From: Jacaranda mimosifolia
Taxonomy: Eukaryota; Streptophyta; Magnoliopsida; Lamiales; Bignoniaceae
Direction: 5' to 3'
DNA length: 64,000 bases
NCBI GenBank assembly: GCA_018894105.1
Contig: CM032119.1
Span: 15,889,246 to 15,953,245 of the forward strand
How positions within the stretch are numbered: the first letter of the stretch is position 1; the number at the start of each line of letters is the position of its first letter. Shown in pieces: positions 23,563-34,431 of the stretch. The position numbers and the translations under genes were made by a program. The notes beneath the pieces were generated by a model. That model saw nothing but the letters and a program-made list of their open reading frames with translations, was not told the DNA's origin and ran no database searches.

Positions 23563-24218
23563 TCATATTTAATTTTAGTTCTTCCCACTTATTAGATAAA
23601 AAAGTAATTGATTTGATATCAACAGTAAAAAATATCCCCCCAAAAATATAACTAAACAGATAAATTCTCTTGAAAATATTTTTTATATAATCCCCTAAGA
23701 ATTAATAAAATTCATCACATTCTCCAACCACATTATCACATTCCTCAATCTCACTTTCAAAATTTATTTATCCATAATATACAAATGGGATTCTTATAAA
23801 TGACCCCATGTGATCATGAAAATAGGCAAAAAGCCTCCATGTGTTAAAAAAATATACAAAAAACACCTTTAGGTTTTTAAAAATCATGCAACAAACTCCC
23901 CTTATAGTGTGGATGTAGGACACGCATGGGTATATGCATTTGAACTTGTATTTTGTATATAAAAAGATAATTATGCCCTTGTTCATCAGCTGTTGGATTT
24001 TCTTTCAAGAAATCAACGATTCAAATCAAAGCGTATTATATTCTTTAAAAAAAGTATATAAAATATATAATATAATATATTATCATATTTATATATAATG
24101 TGTATATATATACACTATATTATACATATGTATAAATGGAATATAACTATCCCATCCCACCCCAATCGTACCCACACCCTATGGCCATGGCAGCCATTTT
24201 TCATAGCTGCTACCGACA
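23563..24218. other. AT-rich repetitive DNA, left flank of solo LTR
   Basis: AT-rich, ending in a GC-richer GGCCATGGCAGCCATT stretch. Similar GGCCATGG-type cores occur near 32725 and 51480, and it continues after the solo LTR at 27238. No gene. Confidence 0.5.
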
Positions 24219-24223
24219 CTAAT
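24219..24223 (+). repeat. left TSD of solo LTR
   Basis: CTAAT, repeated at 27233-27237. Confidence 0.8.
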
Positions 24224-27200
24224 TGTAACACCCCTAAAATTTAGTATTTTCGAAAATAAGGATTTAGAAATTAAGAGATTTATTGATTGGGTTTTAGGGC
24301 TCGAAAAAAATAATAAAAAGGATTCAATTGCAAGAAATTGAAAAGTTTTGGGGTTGGATTGCAATTTGAGAAGACTTGATTTGGGCCATTTTTATAAGCT
24401 TAGGGGCTTGCATGGTATTTTTCTAGTCAACTAGGACCTATATGCTATTTTAATTAATTCGAGGACTTAATTGATTCACTTAATTAGACTAGGGACTAAA
24501 TTGCAATTAAAAAAAATTTTATTTTATAAAAAAATTGCCATTCTTCTTTTTCTTCTTCTTCTTCTTCTTCTTCTCCATTTTTCCATTATTCTTTCTTCTC
24601 TTCACCACCACATCTCTCTCTCACCCTCACCATCTCCGATCACCAACACCATCAACCTTACCACCACCTCTCTCTCTTTTCCTCCCTGCCCCTAAAACAC
24701 TTCCACACACACAAACCCAACATCGGGTTGCTTCACAGTTTTGAGGCAAAAATGGGGTGCGGTGGAGGAGCGAGACCAGTGGCGAGACGATGTCGAAGGA
24801 GTTTCTGGGCGGTAAGAATTGAAGCCCTTAGTTCGGTGGTCACCGTGGAGGCACTGTATGACTGATCTACGAGGTGGCGAAGGTGGAGAACGGCGGAAAC
24901 ATCACAGCGGAGCAAGGTGATTGCTGAGTTTCAGGGCAGTATTTGAGGCGTTTCCTGGTGGAGAAATAGAAAACTAAGCTAAGATTTGGAAAGCTCATGG
25001 TGAGAGGAATACTTTGGTGGTAAGGGAGTATACTCAAGCGATGGCAGACCGCAGCGGCGCGGTGCGGCGGAGAGGCAGTTTGATCTCCTCGACGCGACGA
25101 ACGTAGCTGTGTAATTGGTTTGTAGTTTTAGAACTCCGATAGTCGAATTTGGAATTAAATTGAAGTGGTACCTTGATACATATATATATATCTATATGTA
25201 TATGTTGTACCTTTCCATTTTAAGCTATGTATTTATGCCAAGAATGAGAATATTGGGATGATGGGTATATATGTGTGTGTGTGTGTGTGTTGATTCCCAT
25301 GCTAAGGAATATTGAATAGTAGACCTGAATACATCATGCAAAATGCTAAAATTGGATTTAATAATGGTATTAAGGATTATATTGTGAGAATAAGTGATAT
25401 TTGAATTGTGGTTGATTATGTAAGGAATTTAATCATAATCGTGTGATTTAGGATAATGATATGGCTTGACCATGACCTTGTGAAAAGAACGAGATATCAT
25501 ATTATTTTGGAATCGATATGGACCGTCGTGGTTAAATCTAGTAATGTTGATTTATTAGAGGATTTTGTAAAAGATGCTAATAAATCTATATCATCGTACT
25601 AGTAGATAAGTTAATGACATTAGAATATTGGTGATGCAAATTCTAGAAGTTTATTAGGGATGAACGAGAAATTTGACTATGGAATATTATTTTAAATAGG
25701 TGATGATGTGGGTCCCGCAAAGCAGTAGGCGGCAACAGCTTCTTTTTGGGATACTGGAGGTAAGGGTCTACCAATTTGGCACATTTTCTAACTATCTGTT
25801 ATTTTTTATAAGCCCATGTGTGGGTTTTCTGTTTTGTACCGTACTCTGTTTGTTTGAAATCTGAATTGTGTTTGGAATCCGATTTGCTATTCGTTATCTT
25901 ATTTAAACACCCCTATGAGGGTTACTGTTTTCGAACTGACTGTACTATTATTGAAATCTGTGATATGTTAAGATCTCTTTGATTCTTTTATCTGGTTCGG
26001 ACACCCCTGTGAGGGTTGTCTTTGATACTGATTTTGTTTTTTGATTGTTCTAGTGCCTTGAACTTTCTTTACATTATCAAAATTCTATCCCTTGTACCCT
26101 ACAACCTTGCCGGTTGTCCCCACATAACTTGCTAGCTTCTTACAAGTCTGTTATTTGTTAAAGGGATCGTGTCGATCTATTATTCTATTATGGTACAAGG
26201 TTGCCTTATGTTATGAACCCTAAACGGCCTTGCCGGCCAGTGTACATTCTTGGTTCAATTACGTATCTGTCATAATCATACTGAATGTCTAAAAGTGCAA
26301 CTTATATCTGTTGGCATTACATTATATTAACCATGGGATTCCATGGGCTGGATATCACCCGGACGGATGCCATAGGGGGGATTTGGGCTCGAGGCTAGGT
26401 TCGAAAAGACGGTCGGGCGATACAGACTGACGGTGATAGGTATACCGGCTAATACCCACATACGATCCTGACTTACAAGCAGCTAGAGGAAGCGAACTGT
26501 GAGTGGCAGGTTCTGGCATGTAGTTGACTATGCCAATAAAAGAAAGTTATTACCTACCGAGCTGAGTGCTCGAGCAATGGAGCGATAACGAAATCTTATT
26601 TATATTGTACCGACGTCCAATAGTAGCAACTATACATTGATCTGGGAGTAATGAGGATGGAATGACCAACAGTCTAATATAATGGATATCATGTGTACTT
26701 TTCACAATGTTGATTCACATTGAAACTTTTATTGTTATCAAACTATCTTTGTTTGTTGCCTATCATTTTCTTTTGGATCCTGTCATTTTCTTTTCCCTCA
26801 CTAAGTCCTTAGGACTTACCCCCTTGTTGTTATTTATCTTCAGACAAGTCAAACTGAGAAGCAGAGGCATGTATTATACGGGAGTGATTTTGTAATAGAT
26901 TAGGTGCTGCTGTTGTTCATATAAGTCACTTGATCAAGACAACTACTTGAAGAGTGTTATCAGAATATTTGTATGAAACTTAAGATACTAGACATATACG
27001 TATTTTATGTTATGAAGTGATCTTTTCGGATAAATGAATTATTTTCCACTGAGTTGGATTCTGAGACTTAGGTTGTATATCTTATGCTTTATGGAATGAT
27101 CTTTTGGATTAGTGTGGCTGTTTTACCTTTGAGATGGTTAAATTACAGGTTTTCTAGTTATTATTTGAGTTGTATTTAAGATTGAATTGGTAGCACCTCA

Positions 27201-27232
27201 ACTTGGGTGCTGCTCCGAGAGGAGGTGCTACA
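24224..27232 (+). mobile_element. solo LTR of a Ty3/gypsy element (probably Tekay-type)
   Basis: Starts TGTAACACCCCTAAAATTT and ends GGAGGTGCTACA, a TG..CA LTR of 3009 bp flanked by a perfect CTAAT duplication, with no internal gag-pol. Chromovirus LTRs of the Tekay/Del group have this length and TGTAACACCC start. It contains a CT-rich leader (TTC)n at 24543-24572, a GC-rich stretch (24740-25100), and two copies of a CACCCCT.TGAGGGTT module near 25907 and 26000. Small ORFs in it are not genes. Confidence 0.8.
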
Positions 27233-27237
27233 CTAAT
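27233..27237 (+). repeat. right TSD of solo LTR
   Basis: CTAAT, identical to 24219-24223. Confidence 0.8.
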
Positions 27238-28480
27238 GCTATAATTATTTTAAAAAAAAACTTTATACGTTGACTGTCATGGCTAAGACCACTGGGCGGA
27301 TTTCCCAAGGTCATGGTGGCCTCCAAAAATAGCGGCCATGACCAATTGCACGAACAGTGGCCATGGACGCATGAAAAGGGCATGAGATTTGGGATTTGCA
27401 AGTAGGGGGTGCTAGGTATGTGAGCGGTGGCTATGACTATGGTTGCGCGGGCTGCGACCTCTCACAAGGGTGGCCAGGCTGCCGTTCACAAGGGCGGCCA
27501 AGCTGCGTATAGAGGATGTGGGAGGGGGATCGGGTGTTGGGGGGTTGCTTGTGCAGAGGATGCTTATGTTGGGGGTGTATGTGATCGGTAGCTATGGCCA
27601 CCCCATGTACAAGGTGCATGATGGGTTATATATATTTATAAATATGTATATTGAATATATTTAATTATATATAAATAGAATATATTCATGTATTTAAACA
27701 TATGTATATATCTATAATTTTATGTTTATATCTATGTATATAATTTATATTTATGTATATAATTTATATATTTATGTATATAAGTTACATTTTTATACAT
27801 ATATAATATTTAATTTGAAGTGAATAATTAGAAAAAAAAAAGATGATGTTATTAAATAATTATATATATTATTATATATACTATATATGTATATGAATAT
27901 ATTATATATATTTTCATAAATATATATCATATTGAATTTGAAAAAAAGATATAAATAAAATTTATTTAAATTTTATAGATAAATTTATATATATGTATGT
28001 GTATATATATACATATTTATATATGCTGTATATAAGTTACATTTTTATAAATATATATAATATTTAATTTGAAGTGAATAATTAGAAAAAAAAAGATGAC
28101 GTTATTAAATAATTATATATATGTACATATTATTATATATACTATATATGTATATGGATATATTATATATATTTTCATAAATATATATCATATTTAATTT
28201 GAAAAAAATATATAAATAAAATTTATTTAAATTTTATAGATAAATTTATATATATGTATGTGTATATATATATACATATTTATATATGCTATATATTGAT
28301 TTAAGTATAAATAACAAATATGTTATATATATATATATATACATTTTTTTGTCTTTTATGAAATTTAAATTTTATTTAATTTGGAATGAATTAATAAAAG
28401 CTAAGATTAATATAATTGATAAGATAAAAATAAAAGTGATTTAAATTTTATAAATAAATTTATGTATATGTATATGATAT
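27238..28480. repeat. AT-rich repeat, right flank of solo LTR
   Basis: A GC-richer part (27270-27620, GGTCATGGTGGCC and similar) is followed by almost pure A/T. No gene: the open stretches at 27437-27664 on both strands are low-complexity shadows. Confidence 0.5.
27777..28291 (+). repeat. tandem duplication, two copies of about 252 bp
   Basis: 27777-28028 and 28029-28291 are nearly identical (TATATAAGTTACATTTTTAT.., AGAAAAAAAA.GATGA.GTTATT, ATAAATTTATATATATGTATG). The high similarity suggests a recent event. Confidence 0.8.
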
Positions 28481-28889
28481 GGGGAAGTAAGACGAGCCCA
28501 ACAGGCCCAATAGAACTATCCCAAGCCCAAGAATACATTGGGCTAATTGACCAATAAAGGCTATCAGTCTTCCTTCAATCGATCAAGTTATGATCAAAAA
28601 GTCCACTGCTAAAGAGTCGTTTCCTTCAATCGATCAGTAGTTTTTGGCTTTGAACCTTCCTTAGTAAGAATTATTAGATATATTTTCCAACCAGTGAATG
28701 TGAAGTCTTGAACTATTTAGCATTTGTGTATACCACCAATAGAATTGCATACAGTATCACTTAATAGTCAATCTATTTTCATTTTGGCTTTGAATAGTTC
28801 TTGGTATTTCATAAGTATTCTTTCAAAGTTCAGCTATAAAATGTATATGTGACTTCTCATTAAGGGATCCTTATGTACTCATACTCAAC
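28481..28889. other. no gene; possible 3' LTR of the downstream copia element
   Basis: Contains a short repeated phrase (CCTTCAATCGATCA at about 28572 and 28624) and mixed composition unlike the A/T block to its left. It lies where the 3' LTR of the minus-strand copia would be, but I found no matching copy near 33.6-35 kb. Confidence 0.3.
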
Positions 28890-28999
28890 ATACCTAGATA
28901 TAAGAAACATTAAAAGCAAGCTTAACCTAAACTCCTACAGGCCAAACTGTCTTCTTATCACACAATTGGAATGACCTTTTTTGTCCTCAATGCTTATAT

Positions 29000-29860
29000 A
29001 TCAAGTCACAATAATTTATTTTTCCCTTTGAACCTATTTCTTGGTCTCTAGTCACATTGTTTAGTTTCCTACTATGGTAACTTAGTCATTATATTGGCGT
29101 AAGCCCCATTTTCCTCAAAAATTTAACTTGCTCTCTAGTTAAGCCTTTAGTTAACAGATCCCTAATGTTATCCTTGGACTTCAGATAGTCTATTGAGATA
29201 ACCTTACTATAGAGCAATTTTCTTACTGTTATCCTTGGACTTCACATAGTATATTGAGATAACCTCACTATAGAGCAATTTCTAATGATATTATATTTGT
29301 GACGCACATGTCCATACTTTCCATTGTACATACTATAATGTGCCTTTTCAATTGTCTATTGACCATTGCAATGCATGCAAATTGTCAGCATAAATTTTGG
29401 CCAATTTGGATTGTCTTCTAGAAATTTGCATAGTGATTTTGCTTCCTCACTTGCTTTATCCAATGATATAGACTCATATTCTATCATTGATTTGGCTATA
29501 CAACTTTGTTTTGAGGATTTTCATGAAATAACTGCTCCTAATGTTGACATATATCTATTTGTGGATTTCGAGTCATTAGAATCTAATATCAAATTTACGT
29601 CGTTGTATCCTTGCATTACAATTGGATATCTAATATGATGCAATCTGCAGTTCATGGCACACACTTCTTAGAACTTTTACTAAAGCTTCTAATGCTCTTG
29701 ACCAGAATTGTTCGTAAATCTACTCAGCTTACCAACAACATAAGCTATATTGGGTCTAGTGCAATTCATGACGTACATAAGACTCCTAATTATATATGCA
29801 TACCCTAATTGAGCCTTTGCATCACCCTTTTTCTTAGTAAGCCGTTAATTTATGCCTACA
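29000..29860 (-). pseudogene. copia RNase H region
   Basis: Minus-strand text includes LGYAYIIRSLMYVMNCTRPN, IAYVVGKLSRFTNN, SWKSSKQSCIAKSMIEYES, and towards the end YLKSKDN and LTKGLTREQVKFLRKMGL. These are the classic end blocks of copia pol. Several frames are needed. A direct duplication of about 60 bp (29170-29285) repeats the DYLKSKDN coding block. Confidence 0.8.
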
Positions 29861-29929
29861 ATAGTCCTTATCGGACTACATTTTAGACTCAAGAAGATTT
29901 ATAGTATTTTCTTAATATAGTGAGATTAA

Positions 29930-30652
29930 ATTAATGCCAGCCCACCAAACATTTTAACGATCTTTATTCCAAGGATTACATCTGCTACTCCCATATCTTT
30001 CATACTAAAATTGCAGCTCATTAGTTTTTTTTTTCTTTAACCACATCGCTATTATTCTTAATAATAAGCATGTCATCTATATATAAACATACAATGACAT
30101 ATTTAGATGCAGTAACTTTAACATACATATATTTATCACACTTGCTAATTTTGAAGCCATTTGCAAATATGGCTTGATCAAACTTTAAATGCCATTATTT
30201 AGGTGCGTGCTTTAAGCTATATAATGACTTAACTAGCTTGCAACTTTTTTCTCTTGGTAAGGAACTACAAACTCTTCGTGTTGTCCCATATAAATTTCTT
30301 TGTCAAAGTTACCAATTAGATATGCTGTTTTTACATTCATTTGATGAATATCAAGATTTTTAATGACCACAAAAGCTATTAATTACCTTATGGATGTTAG
30401 TCTTGTTATAAGCGAGTACATATCAAAGTAATTGAGACCTTTCTTTTGTTTATATCCTTTGACCATCAATTTCACCTTATATTAATCAATTAAGCCACCA
30501 GCTTTCATTTTTCTCTTAAAAACCCATTTTAAACTTAAAGTTTTACTTTCAAAAGGAAGATCAACCACTAACTCCTAGGTATAGTTTTGCAAGATGGACT
30601 CATTTTTGGTATTTATGGCTTCTTTTAGTAAAGGAGCTTATTGTGTTCCCAT
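29930..30652 (-). pseudogene. copia reverse transcriptase, main part
   Basis: Minus-strand frames give ASKYVIVCLYIDDMLIIKNN, with the catalytic box YIDD at 30072-30083 (both Asp kept), and upstream SLYSLKHAPK-like, MNVKTAYLIGNFDKEIYM-like and KGINYFDMYSLITRL-like blocks with stops. The MITE at 30653 separates this from the upstream pol linker. Confidence 0.8.
30645..30652 (+). repeat. left 8-bp TSD of hAT-like MITE
   Basis: GTTCCCAT; the right copy is GCTCCCAT (31292-31299), one mismatch. Confidence 0.6.
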
Positions 30653-31291
30653 CACTGTTTAAAAAATTGGACTAGATCGAGCAGTCGGATCGGTTGAATA
30701 ATTGACCGCCCTATGAACCGGTTTGATTTTGAGTAAAAATCGGTAAATAAAGAAAACCGTCCTATTTTGTGAAAACCATCTGGACTGGTGGTCGGACCGT
30801 TTGACCCATTGAACCGTTCATGGTTTATGAAAATCGAATCGGTTCATTTTTTTCTTCCATTTAATTTTTGATATAATTAACACTTTTGATTTTTTTTTGG
30901 CCTAATGTGAACCTCCGAAGTTAAGATATATCTTAAAAAGGTAAAAGCCTAAAACATTCAAATAGATCTACAAAATAAAAGCCCTAAATCAAATCTATTG
31001 TTCTAATTTTCAAATCCGGCTAGAAGGTAGAAACCTTTAGTCTCTTACCCAACCTATGTGCTCTTGGCTATCTCTTTCAAGAAATTCTTTATGAAGTTGA
31101 ATAATATAATTTAGCCTCTTTATGTTTATGTTTGGTATTTTATTAAATTTTAAGTAATATATAAAATAAACATTATATATCACATAATTATGACGTTACG
31201 GTTCAATTATGATTTTACCAACGATTGAACTAGTGAACCGTGAACCGGTAAGTTTTTCGATTTGATGAATGGTCCATTTTTTCTAATATTG
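30653..31291. mobile_element. hAT-like non-autonomous element (MITE), 639 bp
   Basis: The left end CACTGTTTAAAAAATTGGAC and the right end (reverse complement CAATATTAGAAAAAATGGAC) form imperfect inverted repeats. An 8-bp near-perfect TSD fits the hAT superfamily. Both subterminal regions are rich in CCGGTT/GAACCG words (for example GAACCGGTTTG at 30717 and GAACCGTGAACCGG at 31234). No coding capacity. It interrupts the copia pol; copia sequence resumes at 31292. Confidence 0.7.
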
Positions 31292-32004
31292 GCTCCCATT
31301 TCCTCAGAGAGCATGCATGGATCACTTTCAAGCTCTACCAATGACATAGATGTCCTAGCTCTCTTGCTATGTCTAGGTTCTTCATCTTTCTTCGGATTAG
31401 ACTTCTCATGGTCTTTTTAGGGAAACATATTTTTATTCCTTCTTATGAGAAAATGTTTCTTCAAGGAAACTCACATCAATTATCATATTAATGTCAATGT
31501 CATTCATGTTAGATTTACAAGTAAGAAAATTATATGTTGTACTATGCTGAGCATGTCTAATAAAAATTCCATCAATCGTCTTAAGTCCTAATTTGATCAT
31601 CTTTGAGGTGAAATTGCCACTTCTGCTAGACACCCCATACTCAAAGATGTTACTAGGAAGGTGGATGACCTTTCCAAGCTTTTCATTTGCACTTTTTGTT
31701 AAGTGATTCACCGTTAGTACTGCCTCCCCTCACATGTTATGATGTGCACCAGCATTTATGAGCATGGCATTCATTTCTTTTAATGTTCAATTCTTACACT
31801 CTGCAATGCCGTCTGATTTTGGTGCATATTGGCATTATTACTTTATGGATTTTTCCATGTTTAGCACAATACTCCTCAAATGGGTGAACATATTCCCTAC
31901 CTTTATTACTTTGAAGTATTTTGATTTTTCTACCAAGTTGATTTTCAACTTTATTTTTATATTGTTTAAATACTTGCAGAGCTTTATCTTTGCTTGTAAG
32001 CAAT
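31292..32004 (-). pseudogene. copia integrase, C-terminal and core part
   Basis: The minus-strand frame 31794-32003 reads TSKDKALQVFKQYKNKVENQ, then LGRKIKILQSNKGREYVHPF and EEYCAKHGKIHKV, the integrase core with the catalytic Glu in GREY (usual SDRGGEY). Frame 31433-31711 reads HLTKSANEKLGKVIHLPSNI and MIKLGLKTIDGIFI, the post-core integrase (V.LN..P.K....TP.ELW-type region). The first catalytic Asp block is missing because similarity ends at 32004. Confidence 0.8.
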
Positions 32005-33100
32005 AAACATGGGCATATCTACAGTGAGGTATGCTTTTATTTACCTCACATGAAGTATCATTAAATTAAATGACATATATTTTTTTTTACCATAGGTTAC
32101 TATTAATTCTACAATAAGTTGTTGGTTTGCATTTTTAGTACATTAAATGCTTGGTAAATATTTAAAAATAATAATTAAAAGATATTTTTCATAAAAAATT
32201 GTTGTATTTGATAACATAACTTCATAATTTTGAATTATATATTTTATAATATTAAAATAATAAATATATTTAAAATAATATAGTTCAATGTAATTATCTT
32301 TATTTATTAACTAAAATAAAAAATTTAAGTATAAATATAAAATCTAAAACTATCATCCTAACAATATAATTTAATTTTTAATGAGCAATTTAATAATTTT
32401 AATTATTTTAATATAATTTGATAATTTTAAACCAATACAATAAGTTAAAAAATAATTATTGTGCATTAATAATATCAATATATAAAAATATAAATATATT
32501 TAAAATAATTTGATCAAATTAATAAATTTGTTTAAATAAATAACTAATATATATTCTCATTACATATATAAAGAAAAAAAATGAAAAAAAACATCCATCT
32601 TCTTCTCCCCCACCCCCCAGGCTGCAAATCACCCTAGCCCTAGCCTCCCTGTCCCACGACTCCCACCCCACTAGTCCGCCCCCCTCCTTTCCCCACCAGC
32701 TAATAACTAGGCTAGGCATGGCTCGTTACCTGACCATGGCCAGATCTAGCCATGTGACTAATAGACTGCCGGCCATCGTTGTCGGATTTCGGCGAAGGTT
32801 GGGAATGAGGATGAGATTTATATATATATATATTTATATGTATAATATGGAGGTGTATATATATATTCATGTATATGTAAATATATATTATTTTAAAAAA
32901 TATTTTTGTGGAGGATTTTTGTGATTTTTGTGATATTTAATTTTTAACTTTTTTATTTTTTTAGTGAAGGTTAAATGGAAGTTTCATATTTTGTGAGTTT
33001 TTTTATAAATAGATCAAATTTAAGTTTTTTCCTTTTTTCATAAATAGATAATAATTTTTGTCAAAATTTAATAGAAAATTGGATGGAGAATCAGAAGTGT
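32005..33100. repeat. AT-rich repeat insert with GC-rich core
   Basis: The order is A/T-rich DNA (32040-32570), a C-rich then GGCCATGG-type core (32600-32810) and more A/T DNA. The same layout is at 50580-51720 in CACTA element B; shared phrases include CATGGCCAGATCTAG/CCAGATCTGG, 'tgaaggtt.aatgg', 'tttgtga.tttttataaata' and the upstream 'aaaataataaatatatttaaaataa' block. It splits the copia integrase and is probably a dispersed element of its own; its ends are not defined. No gene. Confidence 0.5.
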
Positions 33101-33109
33101 TGATATTCT

Positions 33110-33610
33110 ACTTATGTGATGGTCTTTTTAAATGTGTCAAAATTTAGATGTCCTAATTTATAATGCCATAAATTAAAGGACTCGAGGAAATAAGCAGAAC
33201 TTATTTTATTATTCACTTCAACATTTGGTATAACCTTTGGCATGATGATTATATTTAATTTAAAAAGACCATCACATAAGCAGTCTTTTTAACGAAATGA
33301 CATTTGTTACACTTATGGCTGGAGAAAATTGGATGGAGAATAAAAAACTAGAATAACATTTGGTACACTTATGTGATGGTCTTTTCAAATTGGATTTTTA
33401 AACACTTATGGCTTCCACCTTTCGGAATCCTCTCCATTGAACTATTCTAGTTTTTTGCATGTTCAAGTGGACTAGGAGGCCCCACTTAGGGCACTACCAA
33501 TGCGTTTAGCATCGGACTTAATAGGAAGAGGTGCCACAAGTGGAATTCCAACAGGCGGCAAAACGGGTGTCGTAATTAGAGCTACACTAATGATAGAGTC
33601 ATAGTTTGAA
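33110..33610 (-). pseudogene. copia gag start and GAG-pre-integrase fragments
   Basis: At 33140-33250 the minus strand reads AYFLESFNLWHYKLGHLNFD, the GAG-pre-integrase LWH..LGH signature. At about 33395-33460, KLE*FNGEDSERWKP matches the E+FNG..F+RW start of copia gag. The sequence between is rearranged: GAAAATTGGATGGAGAAT..ACTTATGTGATGGTCTTTT occurs at 33078 and again at 33328, and an inverted copy of the AAAAGACCATCACATAAG part lies at 33264. Confidence 0.7.
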
Positions 33611-34393
33611 TGCCATGATAAGTACTGAAAGTACAACAAATTATATATTAAATGCTTAGAACCAATAGTTACTTCACAATTCCAATAGTTCTAAATTTGC
33701 ATATTACAATCTGTTTTCTTCAAAATAAAATAGAGAACAGAATCTAATTTCTGAACAAGTGAGAAGATCTGTTTTATTGTAGATTAAGATGAATTTCTCA
33801 AGAGAAGTAGAATCTGTTAGACAGGTCATGCAAATTTTGTAAGTTTTCCACAGAAGCTGTCTCACTCTAGAATTTATAACAGCAGATTAATTAAGCAAAC
33901 TAGGCAGATTTTAACGAAATTTTTATAAAAGAGACAAATATGCTAACTAATAAAACAAGGTGCTGTCAAGGCGGAACCTATCTTTCTTTTAAATCAAGCA
34001 TATAAGCTAAACAATACTATGCGTTTTTCTCCAATTCTAAAACTTATAAATTCGGACCGTGAGTTTAAAAAAGATACAAAACTGTTTTAGAATATTTATG
34101 AAAACCAAGCAAGCAAATTAAGTATAATTTTGTTTCCTTAAAGTCAAACAAGACCAATCTATTTTTCTATAATTGAATGAACCAGTAGGTGTGCTAACTA
34201 GTTGAACACTATATATCACTTATTTCCTTTGAAGTGACATAATAAACTTTTCTTAAAAAACAACCAGAATCTATTTTTCTTTTAAGTAATAAGACAAAGG
34301 CCAGCAACTATACAACATAAGCTATAGCAAGTGATTTTCTCTACATACAGAATGTAAATCTACCGCTTATATTAATTAATTAAAGACACACAA

Positions 34394-34431
<38 letters not shown>

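Larger units (their letters stand above)
28890..33610 (-). mobile_element. Ty1/copia element, second type, interrupted
   Basis: Minus-strand domains in order from the right: gag start (about 33380-33610), GAG-pre-integrase (about 33110-33260), integrase (about 31500-32004), RT (about 29940-31430, split by a MITE) and RNase H (about 29000-29860). It differs from the copia family at 1-6434 and 11929-18221 and looks Tork/Tnt1-like. Part of integrase is missing where the AT-rich insert 32005-33100 sits. Confidence 0.75.

Noticed and set aside
24471..24744. Ser/Pro-rich ORFs in the solo LTR
   Set aside because: They arise from the (TTC)n and CACC-rich leader of the LTR.
27437..27664. His/Pro-rich minus ORF and its plus-strand partner
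   Set aside because: Short, low-complexity and in a repeat region; no family similarity seen.
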